A stretch of DNA of 64,000 bases from NCBI GenBank assembly GCA_037447655.1, contig JBBHKE010001784.1:248001-312000 (forward strand). The letters run 5' to 3'. Both the position numbers and the translations under genes were made by a program. This document shows positions 23,857 through 37,285 of the stretch, piece by piece. The stretch comes from Zygnema cylindricum (Eukaryota; Streptophyta; Zygnematophyceae; Zygnematales; Zygnemataceae). Each line of letters begins with the position of its first letter. Within the stretch, counting starts at the first letter, position 1. The notes beneath the pieces are model-generated. The model was not told the DNA's origin. It worked only from the letters and a program-made list of their open reading frames with translations, and did not search any database.

Positions 23857-25282
23857 ATGGGCGGCGAGGGAGATAGGCGGGGAGGGCCTACCGGGAGGAA
23901 TAGGGCGACAGTACAGGAACTAAAGCTGGTAACTTTTTCCCAATTCTCTCTCCCTCTCTCTCTCTCCATCTCTCCCACTCTCCCGCCCCTTTTCCTTTCT
24001 TTTTTCTTGTCCTGTCCTTTTTTTTCTCTTTTCCATTCCTTTCCTTTCCTCTCCTATCTTTTTTTTTTCCTATTCATTCCTTTCCCTTCTCTCCTTTCCC
24101 TTCCCTTCCCTCTCCTTCCCTTCCCTTCCCTTCCCTCTCCTTCCCTTCCCTTCCCTTCCCTTCCCTTCCTTCTCCTTCCCTTCCCTTCACTTCCCTTCCC
24201 TTCCCTTTCCTTTCCTTTCCTTTCCTTTCCTTTTTCCTTTCCTTTTCTTTCCTTTCTTTCCTCTCGTCTCCTCTCCTTTCCTTTCCATTCTTTTCCTTCC
24301 CTTTCTTCCTTTCTTTTCCTTTCTTTTCCATTCCTCTCCTTCCTTCTTCCTTGCCTTGCCTTGCCTTGACTTTCCTGTCCTTTTGTTTTTCCTTTCCTTT
24401 CCACTTTCCTTTCATTTCGTTTTATCTGCAGTTTCCTTTCTCTCTTCCATTCCTTTCCGTTCCTTATCTTTTTATTCTTGCCCTTTCCTCTTTGCCTTTC
24501 TTTTTTTTTTTAACTTTCTGCAGGTGCTAGCTGGCAGTTGGGCCTTTCCCGGAAGGTGGCGATTTGCGGGTGATTCCGTTTTTGGCGATTTCCTCCTGTT
24601 CTTATTTTTGCAAGCGGGGAAGGAATCCCTCAGACTCGAGCTCTCATGCAAGCCGAGGAGGGCGGGAGGCTTTTTTTGAAAATCAGATACGCTGTTCGAT
24701 GTTTTCGATCGCCTCACCGGCCGACTTCCCTTTGTGACGTCACTGTTAGAGTGTGTGTTAAAGCAGCCAATGAGACAAAAACAATTGTCACAGTCACATC
24801 TTCAGCAGCAGTGATTGGCCAAGGACAAGAGTTGACTGATTCTGACATGAAGTTTCAAGAGGACAGAAGGTGAAGGCTGGAATCAAAATCTAGACATGAA
24901 GTTTCAAGAGGACAGAAGGTGAAGGTGGAATCAAAACTAGTCCATCATCTGAATCAGGCCACAAACGAGAGCATGAGCTAGCTCTAGCACTATTCTTTTA
25001 CGTTGCAAAAACCGTGTTTTTAATCCTCGAGTGAATGGAAGTTGAGGTTTTTTTGCAGTGCAATTGTTCACTATTTGGACGGTTTTAGTCCATAATCACT
25101 TTTAAAAGGAAGAGTGAGAGAGAAGGAGAGCTGGTCTCTTTATGTCTCACCATGTTTTTTTCTTTTTTACGCAATCTTTTCTTTGTTTTCTGTTTTCTTT
25201 TTGATCGGCAGGGATTGCTCCAATTTGTGGAACATATGGCTGAGCCTCGTGAACCTGAATATTCTCCGCCTATTACTAAGTG
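23857..25282 (+). CDS. Possible gene start: two candidate exons of unknown function
   Basis: Candidate exon 23857-23928 reads MGGEGDRRGGPTGRNRATVQ and ends KL before GTAACT. Candidate exon 25212-25282 (acceptor TCGGCAG/GG, donor AAGTG/GTGAGG) reads GLLQFVEHMAEPREPEYSPP then ITK, and joins it in phase 0. Another open piece (24525-24679, after CTGCAG) may belong to the first gene or be non-coding. I do not recognise the family and find no further exon before 26 kb, so this may be a 5' fragment. The intron contains a pyrimidine tract of about 580 bp. Confidence 0.3.
23938..24515. repeat. Long polypyrimidine tract
   Basis: The plus strand is almost entirely C and T, with tandem TTCCC and TTTCC units in the middle. 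The long open frames on both strands here are artefacts of the repeat. Confidence 0.9.
24843..24935. repeat. Tandem duplicate of about 45 bp
   Basis: GACATGAAGTTTCAAGAGGA with its following GTGAAGG(C)TGGAATCAAAA occurs twice in a row, at 24843 and 24893. Confidence 0.8.
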
Positions 25283-25399
25283 GTGAGGAACTTTTGACTT
25301 TTTTTTTAAAAACATTATGGTATTTTTTTTGGGTTATTTTGGATTTTTTCGGATGTGTTTTCCTGGGATTTTTCAACTCGTAGTTTCTGCGACAAATTT

Positions 25400-26020
25400 G
25401 TACCAGATTTAGTGTGGATTAGGGTGGAAAAATGATGAGGACTTTCTGAGTTTCTTTTGGGATGTTCTGAGTTTTTTTGGGACTATTTCCGGTGTTTTTT
25501 GGGGGGGATTTCTTGACCCGTGCCTTTTTTGCACCGGAATTAGTGTGGGTTAGACGGAGAACGATAAGGTTTGTCCTTGGATTTTTTGGAGGTCATTTTG
25601 GGGTTTTCCGGGCATTTTTTTCGAAATTATTTTGGGGTTTTTTGGGATTGATTTAAGATTTTCTGGTGTTTTTTTTGGTTTTTGATTCTTTAGGGATTTT
25701 TTTGGGCCATTTTGGGGAAAGTTTTTAAAGGGGAGGAGTTGAGTTCTGAATAGAGTTTGATGGTTTTGGGGCTTTTTGTGAATAATATGCACAATGTTTA
25801 CTGTAGATTAAGGGGGGATGTGGTATTTTCAGTTTGTTTTTTTCGGATGTTTCACTATTTCCTGAAAAAATATTCGGGCTATTTTTGTATATTTTCAAAC
25901 TGTATTGGTGCGAAAACTCACCACATTTTAATCCCCATTTCCACCCCTTTATACCCTATTTCGGTAGGTCCATCGAGAAAGATCTACCAGTCACTAGTTA
26001 CTTTCTAATCACAGTCAAGC
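25400..26020. other. No gene recognised; T- and G-rich
   Basis: Repeated TTTTTTGGG-type runs on the plus strand; open frames have no recognisable similarity. Confidence 0.3.
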
Positions 26021-26305
26021 TGAAGTACGGAGAAGGGAGAGGAGGGAGAAGACGGAGAAAAGGGAGAGGATGGAGAAGAGGGAGAAGATGGAGAGGAAAG
26101 GAGGGAGAGAAGCAAGAGGGATAAGAGGGAAAGGAAAGGGAGGATGAAAAGTTTGGAGAGGGAGGGGGACAAGAGTGGGAGGGGGGAGAAAGGAGTGTGA
26201 GAGGACCGAGAGGGAGAGGACAAAGGAGAAGAGGAGGGGGAGAGAAGAGAGAGGAGGAGGACAAAAGAGACAAGGGAGAAAAGAGAGAGAAAATAGAGAA
26301 GGGAT
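26020..26305. repeat. Long polypurine tract
   Basis: The plus strand is nearly all A and G (GGAGAA/GAGGGA units). It complements in kind the pyrimidine tract at 23.9-24.5 kb. Apparent proteins are artefacts. Confidence 0.9.
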
Positions 26306-29300
26306 AATAGAATTTACTCTTATTTACATGTTTCGCACTATTTCCAAACCCCACAAGTAGGTATCTCAACAAATGTTGTCAAGGTAGTACACTTGTACTT
26401 GAAATAGTATTGATGCCAGCTCAACTCAGACGCCACGCAGTCGGCACACAATTTTTTTTTTAACGACACAAAAATGCAGATGAGCGTTTTAACAACATAT
26501 TAGAGTTTATAATTATATTCACGCTAATAACGACTACCAATGTAAATTTCTCAATTTTCTTAGTGTTTTCCCACTTTCCTATTCTCAAAAGGCATGTACA
26601 CACCCCGACCTTACCCTACACATAACTCCTTAAATTGGTCCACGTGACCTGGTAATCGCAATGTGAGCGTGGAAACAACAACTTGGCGGTTGTCTAAGTG
26701 TGAATCAGGCTGCTCGGATCTACACATAAATCGAAGAACTCAAATGTATTATGCTTTCGTTGGCGGAGGTATTTGGAAGAGTTACCACTCCTAAGCTAGA
26801 CTCGTATTTCTTCAAGTTTGGTAAAGAATGTACATTATCTTTGTGGTTGCAAGGCGTTCCATTTAGCAAATGTAAGATAGTGAGACTATTGGTCGATGTT
26901 CCTTAGTCTCTTATGCCTCAGAATCTAGAACCCGGTGAAAAAATCAATTCAGGCATGAACTTTGTAAAACACATCGACACTCCATCACAATCGCATGCAT
27001 TATGACAATCACCAAGCTAAAGGTACAACAAGATGTTAAAACGTAAGATTTTGTGTGATACCAATTTTAGCCAAGATGTACAATACGAGGCGCGTTACGA
27101 TACCTTATCTACTACCACGACATATCACTCGAGGCGACACATGACCGATATATTTTGAGGGGGATGTTGAAATCGGGAATGCTATACTAGTTCGTCATAA
27201 AGGATCACACCGGACAATTTGCAATGGGAAATCGAAAGGTACAAAATGTGATCGAGCAATTCCATTGGACCCACTAAAAGTGAACAGACACACATGCCAC
27301 CTCTACATTAGACCACATTCAACTAATCCATTGGCCATGTCATTATAGATGTAATCACGAGAGAGATAAATGGGCATGTAGAACAACAACTTCATTAAGG
27401 CTTTCAAAACAAGTCTTCAAAAGCAACAAGGTATATCAGATAGAATGTAGGATTCAATTGACAACACATCGGAATACTGAGGTTACAGTTAGATTAGAGA
27501 GTAGTGAACAACTCAACTTTAAATTCAACTGAGATATAGGGATTACAAGTGTTTGAGTTGTGTTGTAATCTCTTTGGGGCCTCACTCTAGTTTTTGCTAA
27601 AAGCCCCTTTGACTAGTCATTTGCTACAACGTTGAAGGCACTATCTTGTCCATCCAATAGGGATGTGATCTACCTCTCCTTACCTCTCCTCATTCCTATT
27701 TCTACATTGTGACAACTTGCTCTAAGTCTATATGTTTGAGGATCCCTCGGATGATGGAAAAAATTTATCAAATGAAAAACTAAATCTCGGATCCCAAGCT
27801 TGTTTGATAAAAACGAGAATTCGAAAAGGAATTTATTACAAAACAAAAATCGTTAAGTAATGATGTCCAAATTCACATTCAGAAGACACTCCCATTTGTC
27901 TCAGTCTCCAACTATAATATTTAATGTTGAACAATCATACACCTTTGTGTGACATTACACTAATAAAAGCCTCATGTCAGTTTAATGTCTCATCACTCAA
28001 TTTCCAAGGTGATACTAGGTAGGTGGATTCCTTTGAAACTTGTGGCCTGCCATTGTGGTTGGCCACTCAATCTACGAAGCGTATTGTCATGCACAAATGC
28101 GATCTATTGGCGCAAGACATAATGGCGCAAGTGAATTAGAGGTGTTATGAGGCTAGTTCGGAGCACAAAATAATAACGACCAACTGAAATACTAACTTTT
28201 GAATATCTTGACAATAACTCAATTTGTTATAACCAAACTACTAAAACACCATTATTCCTATACTAATCAGAAAATATTGCATTTGGGATCCCAATTCTGT
28301 TGTAAACCTCTTCGAAATTGCTTTCATATATTTTTTAATTTCATTAATTAAAACTTATAATATTTAGTGTTTTAAACTTATCAAACTCGGCAAATTTGTT
28401 AGCCAGGTGGACACTATAGTAATTTGCAGGCGAACAAACCATGCAAGCAAACAAGTGAACAAAAATATGATCGCACGTGTGGTTACTTGGATCAGCAATG
28501 AGCTGTCAAGAGTAATTCCCTGTTGTAGTCTTTCATAGGTCAATATTGAATGTAAGTTAAATTTTAGTTTACGAAACAAACATTAAACAACAATCATACT
28601 AGTGAAAAATAGTAATCAATGTCATGAAATCGCATATTCATCTTTAACATTATTCAGTGTTCTCTCTTAAACATTGATGTAAGATATATGTTTTTAAATT
28701 TTGGTGTTTGGTGTTTGATGTCAGATGTTTGCTTTTGAATATTGCATGTTGGGTGCATTATGAACAGTGGGCAATTTTGGAGGCTCGAAGTATATGGAGG
28801 CAGATGTGGAATGTGGAAGGTGGGATGGTGGTAGATTGTGGACATTGAATTCTTATTTATATTTCATGTGTGAAGTTTAATGCCTACATTTTCTAGTTTT
28901 GGTGTTGGACAATGAATGGTGGTGGTGGTAGGGATATAGTTCTTGATGTTAGATTGTAGAATGTTAGATGTTTGTTTGCTTTGTTTGGATGTTGTAATTT
29001 TGATTTTGGATGTTGAATAATAAATGGCGTATGGTGGGGGTGTCGAGGACGAGGCTAGATTTGTGGATGGTGGAATAGTAGATGTCCAATGTCGAATGTC
29101 GAACGTTGTATATTAGATTTTTTATGTTTTGTTGTTTTGATGTTTGATGTTTGATTTTTGGTTTTTGATTATTTGAAATTGCATTAACAAAAGCAAGAAA
29201 AAAATCCACAGGTTGTTAAATTTCAACGAATCAAAATTTACAAATGTTGTTGGGAGCATGTTATAATTATTGCCACGGTGATGTCAAAGGCACTAAACAT

Positions 29301-29850
29301 GACTTCATTTTTTGCATGTAATTAAACATCACCATTGTTTTCGATGACGAGGTTTTCAATTAGCTTAGTTTACAATGAATTTACAAGTTGAAAGTATATG
29401 TTTAGGACTACTTCTCAACCCCGAAGAGTTGTGCAATATATTCACTCAAGTAGAATGTAAATCACCAATGCGTTTTACACTATACTTAATGACTAATAAA
29501 CATCGCAAAACTGGATCATTAAGAAAAGATTCCAACGAGTTGACATAATGTAAAAACCGATTAGAACCCTCTAATCGCATATGTTGAAGAATGCACTTAT
29601 ATTAATACTTGTCCTCGAATTAAGGGTCAAGTTCTATCAATCGGAAAGTGGGGTAGTTTAAAGAAATCCATGACTATCCGTATAAAACCTTACCGTTTAT
29701 TATATTTTTATAAGAAAAACAACATTACAAAGATGTCGTGCATGTGACAAAAGAAATAATAAACATGCTACACAACCAGCTTAAAGATAAATGACAAAGA
29801 AATAAACAAGAGAGTCATGGATAAATCGGGAAATTTGCGACACAAATCCG
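26306..29850. other. No gene recognised; degenerate intergenic DNA
   Basis: A single TA-MITE-like end (ACGCTAATAACGACTACCAA) lies near 26520. From about 28660 to 29170 there are many GATGTTTG/GATGTTG-like words, probably a decayed minisatellite. Nothing coding or structural is supported elsewhere. Confidence 0.35.
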
Positions 29851-29859
29851 TACAAGCAA

Positions 29860-30510
29860 CAAGAACCAATTGCAGCCGCCACCCGCAATACACTTTCGGT
29901 AGCCTTTGGGGATAGCGTCACACGACGCCACGTGGCACCATACTATTGGATACCGCAGAAGATTGGAGGAGGAACCATGGCTCCCGTTTTGACAGGCTTC
30001 ACTTTAAAAGCCATGTCATACAATGGCCGTAAAATAAGTACATCGCCTAGTGTACCTTCTTATACTATATAGTGCTTCTATTGGACTAGGGTTTAGTAGT
30101 AGGCTGTCATAAGTAGGCAAACCATGACTTAGTGAAATTAAGGTACCTCTCTCTAAGAGAGCTTGAAACTATAAAGGTCATCTTTGACCATCCATAACAT
30201 ACTGCTTAAGGGAGCAAATTCAGTGATTTTTTTTGCGTTTGACACAAAGAGTCTTGTGTTTTTTTTGCGTTTGACTCAAGGGAGTCGGGGAGCAAATTCA
30301 GTGATTCTTTTTGCGTTTGACTCACGGGAGTCTTGTATTTTTTTTGCGTTTGACTCAAGGGAGTCTTATCCTCACAAGGGTGAGAGTGGTCACAACATTC
30401 GTGTGCCTGGGCGGCGCTTATTAACCGGGAAAGTTAAAGGGGAAAATATTATCCAAGAGGCATTACATATGCTGCTCAATCTCTGGGTCAATGGAGACCA
30501 CAGAATTGCA
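29860..30510 (+). repeat. Copia LTR fragment, plus strand
   Basis: Homologous to the inner half of the LTRs at 37286-38338 and 53394-54427 read in reverse: CCACGTGGCA box, CCATAAC, GGGAGCAAATTCAGTGAT, and the terminus ending CAGAATTGCA at 30510, the same terminus as the LTR at 53394. The 5' part is not recognisable. Within it, TTTTTTTGCGTTTGACTCAA is repeated about four times (30230-30362). Confidence 0.65.
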
Positions 30511-30924
30511 CATTGAAAGAGTGTGTAACGGGAAAATGGGGAGACTTGAGCAACTTATCAGGAAACTTTATCAGGATTTGGTACACTAACGTCAGTAGCA
30601 TATATATAAAGAAATGGATGGCGTGGAAATATCTAAAAAGGGAGAATGTGCAGCAATTGTTTGATACAAGTGTGTAGACAATAGATTTTCAACAAATCTG
30701 ATAACATCACTAAGTGACGATTACGAGAGGAAATTCGGATTTACCAGAGAGTGTTATAGCATTAGTGAAAGGACAAGTTGGCGTTTATAACAGAGAGGGA
30801 GCTGTTACAGGAGGAATTTTTCCAAGGTGGCAGTTTTCAAGATGGCAAATGATGGGAAACGTGTTGTTCTACAACCACTGGAGCAAGTGGAGCATCAACA
30901 ATAGTAGTGGAAGTAGACATTATC

Positions 30925-31837
30925 TCAATCATAGAAGCTTATGAAGAATCCTTTCAAACAGTTGTTTTCTACAGCTCACCAAATCTGATACAATGAGTCA
31001 AAGTACTTTAAACTATACCAGAGTATAGAATATCACAAAGACTAACAACTCCTAAAGTTTCATCTCAATTGATCCAACATACACCAAGATATACAACTCA
31101 AAAGTTTCCCAAATATAGTTTGCAGATTACACAATCTGGAAGTCTTGAAACATAAAATGTTCTACATCCTAAGTCTTATACTCTTCACTCAGTTGTCATA
31201 TTGCATATTGTTGTACCGCTGATAAAAGTGTTCCTGAAAGATACGTCCAAAACAACTAGAGTGCCACAAAGGTCTAAGAGCTCCTGATCACGCTAAAACT
31301 AATCTATCACTATACAATCAATATTACTGAGAATCCTATACAGGTTATTTGTTCAAATACTTGTCATTTTGCTTAGTGACAATTAATTGGGTACGTCCAT
31401 CTGGTTGATGCGGAACATCCGTTAGCGAGTTACTTCATTATTCTCTTATGAATCTCTTCTGTTGACTCGGTTCATATCAACCATAGCAGCGCACTCTAAA
31501 TCATGATCACATTCAAATATTTGCGGCTTCGTAGCAGCTACGCTGACTCATACCAAAAACAGCCGCAGCTGCGTTTGTCCTATTCCGTAGCAACTACGTT
31601 GTCCTGTACCAAAATATCAGCAGTTGTGTTTGTCCCGTTGCATCGCAAGCTGCGTTCGTCCGTACAGACTATATCAAAAATAACCGCAGCAGCGCTTGTT
31701 CCATCTGCGTCGCAGCTGCGTTGTCGATACCAAAAGAAAACTTACACAGTGTTTCAAGTGACGACGCGTGTCCATATAGATCTATTTTTCCGCCATCCTA
31801 TAAATTTGCTGACACTTAAAGCTTTCCAAAAACAACA
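30925..31837 (-). repeat. Copia LTR (second family), minus strand
   Basis: Reverse complement of the LTR at 41761 onward. It begins TGTTGTTTTTGGAAAGCTTT at 31837 and shares GACTTCC, GGGAAACTT and GGATTCTT blocks. Beyond its 3' side (near 30920) an ATGTCTACTTCC follows, as in the 42.4-kb copy, probably the start of gag. 31500-31760 holds a GC-rich minisatellite (GCAGCTGCGTT-like units). Its 5' end abuts the satellite directly at 31838. Confidence 0.7.
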
Positions 31838-34800
31838 TAAGTTAGGTAACAATGCGTGTTTGCGCTAACAGTTTCTGTAAATTAGGTAAAAATTCTTGTT
31901 CGTGCTAACAGTTTGTGTATTTTAGATAACATTTTTTGTTAGCGCTAATAGTTTGTGTAGTTTAAATAACAATTCTAAATAGCGCTAACAATTTTTGTAA
32001 GTTAGGTAACAATTCCTTTTAGCGCTAAGAGTTTTTGTAAGTTAGGTAACAATTCTTGTTAGTGCTAACAGTTTGTGTAAGTTAGGTTTCAATTCTTGTA
32101 AGCGCTAACAATTTGTGTAATTTAGATAACAATTATTGTTAGCGCTGTTCTGGAAGTTAGGTAACAATTCCTATTAGCACTATCAATTTGTGTAAGTTAA
32201 GTTGCAATTCTTGTTAGAGCTAACAGTTTGTGTAGTTTATATAACAATTCCTGTTAGCGCTAAGAGTTTTTGTAAGTTAGGTTTCAATTTTTGTTAGCAC
32301 TAACATTTGTGTAAGTTAGGTAAGAATTCTTGTTAGCGCTAATAGTTTGTGTAAGTTATCTAACAATTCTTGTTTGCGCTACCAGTTTGTGTAAGTTTGG
32401 AAAAAAATCTTGTTAGCACTAACAGTTTGTGTAAGTCAATTAACAATTCTTGTTAGCGCTAGCAGTTTGTGTAATTTAGATAACAATTCTTGTTAGTGCT
32501 AAGAGTTTGTGTAAGTTAGGTAACAATTTTTGTTAAGGCTAACAGTTTTTGTAAGTTAGGTAACAATTCTTATTAGCGCTTATAGTTTGATGAAGTTAGG
32601 TAACAATTCATGTTAGCTAGCACAAACAACTTGTGTAAGTTAGGTAACAATTTTTGTTAAGGCTAACAGTTTGTGTAAGTTAGGTAAGAATTCTTGTTAG
32701 CACTAACAGTTTGTGTACGTCAATTAACAATTCCTATTAGCGCTATCATTTTGTGTAATTTAGATAACAATTCTTGTTAACGCTAACAGTTTCTAAAAGT
32801 TAGGTAACAATTTTGTTTACGCCAACAGTTTGTGTAAGTTAGGTTACAATTCTTGTTAGCGCTAACAGTTTGTGCAATTTAGAAAACAATTGTTGTTAAC
32901 ATTATTATTTTCTGTAAGTTAGGTAATAATTTGTAATAGTGCTAACACTTAGTCTAAGTTAGGTCACAATTCTTTTTAGCGCTAACAGGTTGTGTAAGTT
33001 AGGTTAAAAATTTTGTTATCGCAAATAGTTTGTGTAGTTTAGATAACAATTGGTGTTAGCGCTTACAGTTTGTGTAGTTTAGAGAACAATTCTGGTTAGC
33101 GCTAACATATGTGAAATTTAGATAACAATTATTGTTAGTGCTAACAGTTTGTGTAAGTTATGTAACAGTTATTGATAGCTCTAACTGTTTGTTTAAAATA
33201 GGTAACAATTCTTGTTAGCGCTAATAGTTTGTGTAATTTAGATAACAATTCTTGTTAGCGCTAACAGATTTTGTAAGTTAGATAACAATATTTGTTATCG
33301 CTAACAATTTGTATAAGGTAGGTAACAATTCTTTTAGGGCTAACAGTTTATGTAGTTTAGATAACAAATCTTGATAGTGCTAACAGTTTGTGTACTTTAG
33401 ATAACAATTCTTGTTAGCGCTAAAAATTTGTGTAAGTTCGGTAACAATTCATGTTAGCTAGCACTAACAGTATCTGTAAGTTAAGATGTAATTCTTGTTA
33501 GCGCTAGCAACTTGTGTAATTTAGTTAACAATTTTTGTTAGCGCTAATAGTTTGTGTAAGTTAGGTAACAGTTATTGTTAGCGCTAACAATTTGTGTAAG
33601 TTAGGTAAAATTATTGTTAGCGCTTACAATTTGTGTAAGTTAGGTAACCACTCTTGTTAGTGTTAACAGTTTGTGTAAGTTTGGTTACAATTCTTCTTAG
33701 TGCTAACGGTTTGTGTAAGTTAGTTAATAATTCCTGTTAGCGCTAACAGTTTGTGTAATTTAGATTACAATTCTTGTTAACGCTAACAGTTTCTAAAAGT
33801 TAGGTAACAATATCGTTAACGCTTAGAGTTTGTGTAAGTTAGGCTACAATTCTTGTTAGCGCTAACAATTTGTGTAAGTTAGGTAACATTTTCTGTTAGC
33901 GCTAATAGTTTGTGCAATTTAGATAACAATTATTGTTAGCATTAACATTTTCTGTAAGTTAGGTAACAATTCATGGTAGCGCAAACAATTTGTGTAAGTT
34001 TGGTTACAATTTTTTTTAGCGCTAACAGTTTGTGTAAGTTAGTTAACAATTTTTGTTAGCGCTAACATATGTGTAATTGAGATAACAATTATTGTTAGTG
34101 CTAACAGTTTGTGTAAGTTATGTAACAGTTATTGTTAGCTCTAACTGTTTGTTTAAAATAGGTAACAATTCTTGTTAGCGCTAGTAGTTTGTGTAATTTA
34201 GATAACAGTTCTTGTTAGCGCTAACAGTTTGTGTACGTTAGATAACAATTTTTGTTAGCGTTAACAATTTGTGTAAATTAGGTAACAATTCTGTTTAGCG
34301 CTAACAGTTTATGTAATTTAGATAACACTTCTTGATAGCGCTAACAATTGGTGTACTTTAGATAACAATTCTTTTTAGCACTAACAATTTGTGTAAGTTA
34401 GGTAACAATTCATGTTAGCTAGCACTAATTGTTTGTGTAAGTTAGTTAACAAATCATGTTAGCGCTAACAATTTGTGTAATTTAGATAACAATTATTGTT
34501 AACGCTAACTGTTTGTGTAGGTTAGGTAATAATTCTTATTAGCGCTATTAGTTTGTGTAAGTTAGGTAACAATTCATGTAAGCGCTAACTGTTTGTGTAA
34601 GTTTGACTTCAATTCTTGTTAGCGCTAACTGTTTGTGTAAGTGAGGTAACAATTATTGTTAGCGCTATCAGTTTGTATAAGTTAGGCGGTAGCAATTTCT
34701 TTTAGCTCTAACAGTTTGTGCAAGGTAACAATACGTGTTAGCGCTAACAGTTTGTGTAATTTAGATTACAATTCTTGTTAGCGCTAACAGTTTGTGTAAA

Positions 34801-37285
34801 TTAGATAAGAATTCTTGTTAGCGCTAATAGTTTGTGTAATTTAGATAAAAAAAATTGTTTCAGCTAACAGTTTGTGTAAGTTAGGTGACAATTTGAGTTA
34901 GCGCTAACGGTTTGTGTAAGTAACATAACAATTATTCTAAGCGCTAACCGTTTGTGTAATTTAGATATGAATTCTTGTTAGCACTTAGAATTTGTGTAAG
35001 TTAGGTAACAATTCTGTTAGCACTAACAATTTGTGTTATTTAGATAAAAATTCTTGTTAGCGCTAACAGTTTGTGTAAGTTTGGTAACAATTCCTAATAG
35101 CCATAATAGTTGTGTAAGTTAGGTAGCAATTTGTGTTAGCGCTAACAGTTTGTGTAATTTAGATAACAATTCTTTTTAGCGCTTACAATTTCTTTCAATT
35201 AGGTGACAATTCCTGTTAGCGTTAATATGTTGTGTAATTTAGATTTCAATTCCTGTTGGCGCTAACAGTTTGTGTAAGTTAGCTAACAATTCTTGTTAGT
35301 GCTAAAAGTTTGTGTTAGTTAGGTAAGAATTCTTGTTAGCGCTAACAGTTTGTGTAATTTAGAAAATAATTCTTGATAGCACTAACAGTTTGTGAAATTT
35401 GTATAACAATTCCTTTTAGCAATAACAGTTTGTGTAATTTGCATAAGAATTCCAATTAGAGCTAACAATTTGTGTAAGTTAAGTAACCATTCTTGTTAGC
35501 GCAATCAGTTTGTGAAATCTAGATAAGAATTCTTGTTATTGCTAACAGTTTGTGTAATTAAGATAAGAATTACTGTTAGCAGTAACAGTTTGTGTAATTT
35601 ACATTACAATTCTAGTTAGCGCTAAGAGTTTGTGTAAGTTAGGTAACAATTAATGTTAGCACTAGTATTTTGTGTAAGTTGGATAACAATTCTTGTTAGC
35701 GCTAAGTGTTTGTGTAATTTAGATAAGAATTCTTGTTAGCAGTAACAGTTTGTGTAATATAGATATCAATTCATGTTAGCACTAACAATTTCTCTCATTT
35801 ACATAACAAATCCAGTTAGCGCTCAAAGTTTGTGTAAGTTAGGTAATTATTCATGTTAGCGCTAACAGTTTGTGTAATTTAGATAACAAATCTTGTTAGC
35901 GCTAACAATTTGTGTAAGTTAGGTAACAATTTCTGTTAGCCTTAACAATTTGTGTAAGTAAGGTAACAATTCGTGTTAGGCTAATAGTTTGTGTAATTTA
36001 GATAACAATTCTGGTTAGCGGTAACAGTTTGTGTAAATTAGGTAACAATTCCTGTAAGCGCTAACAGTTTGTGTAAACTATATATCAATTCTTGATAGCG
36101 CTAACAGTTTGTGTACTTTAGATAACAATTCTTGTTAGCGCTAACAGTTTGTGTAAGTTCGGTAACAATTCATGTTAGCTAGCACTAACGGTTTGTGTAA
36201 GTTAAGATGCAATTCTTGTTAGCGCTAGCAACTTGTGTAATTTAGTTAACAATTTTTGTTAACGCTAATAGTTTGTGTAAGTTAGGTAACAATTTTTGTT
36301 AGCGCTAACAATTTGTGTAAGTTAGGTAAAATTATTGTTAGCGCTAACAATTTGTGTAAGTTAGGTAACAATTCTTGTTAGCGCTAAAAGTTTGTGTAAG
36401 TTTGGTTACATTTCTTGTTAGCGCTAACAGTTTGTATAAGTTAGTTAACAATTCCTGTTAACGCTAACATATGTGTAATCTAGATAACAATTCTTGTTAG
36501 TGCTATGAGTTTGTGTAAGTTAGGTAACAGTTATTGTTAGCTCTAACTATTTGTTTAAAATAGGTAACAATTCTTGTTTGCGCTAGTCGTTTGTGTTATT
36601 TAGATAACACTTCCTGTTAGCGCTAACAGTTTGTGTAAGTTAGATAACAATTTTTGTTAGCGCTAACAATTTGTGTAAGTTAGGTAACAATTCTGTTTAG
36701 CGCTAACATTTTATGTAATTTAGATAACAGTTTTTGATAGCGCTTACAATTTGTGTACTTTAGATAATAATTCTTGTTAGCGCTAACAGTTTGTGTAAGT
36801 TAGGTAACAATTCATGTTTGCTAGCACTAACAGTTTGTGTAAGTTAGTTAACAATTCATGTTAGCTCTAACAATTGTGTAATTTAGATAACACTTACTGT
36901 TAGCGCTAACAGTTTGTGTAAGTTAGATAACAATTCTGTTTAGCGCTAACATTTTATGAAATTTAGATAACTGTTTTTGATAGCGCTTACAGTTTGTGTA
37001 CTTTAGATAACAATTCTTGTTAGCGTTAACAGTTTCTGTAAGTTAGGTAACAATTCCTATTAGCGCTAACAGTTTTTGTAAGTTTGGTTGCAATTCTTTT
37101 TAGCGCTAACAGTTTGTGTAAGCTAGGTAACAATTCCTGTTAGCGCTAACAGTTTGTCTAATTTAGATAACATTTCTTTTAGCACTAACAGTTTGTGTAA
37201 GTTAGGTTACCATTATTGTTAGCGCTAAATTTTTTTGTAATTTAGATAACAATTCTTGTTAGCTCTAACACTTTCTATAAGTTAG
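31838..37285 (+). repeat. 40-bp satellite, block 1 (forward)
   Basis: Tandem array of a 40-bp unit, about 136 copies by length. Each unit has the palindrome GTTAGCGCTAAC, then AGTTTGTGTAA, then either GTTAGGTAACAATTCTT or TTTAGATAACAATTCTT. Units vary by substitutions and small indels; occasional GTTAGCTAGCAC variants recur. No coding capacity. Confidence 0.97.

Noticed and set aside
24054-24415. Long Lys/Arg/Glu-rich and Ser/Pro/Leu-rich open frames on both strands
   Set aside because: They are translations of the pyrimidine/purine repeat and have no gene-like composition.
25998-26372. Ser/Leu/Pro-rich open frames on the minus strand
   Set aside because: Artefact of the polypurine tract.
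31503-31868. 121-residue open frame
   Set aside because: It crosses the GC-rich minisatellite of an LTR and runs into the satellite; not a gene.
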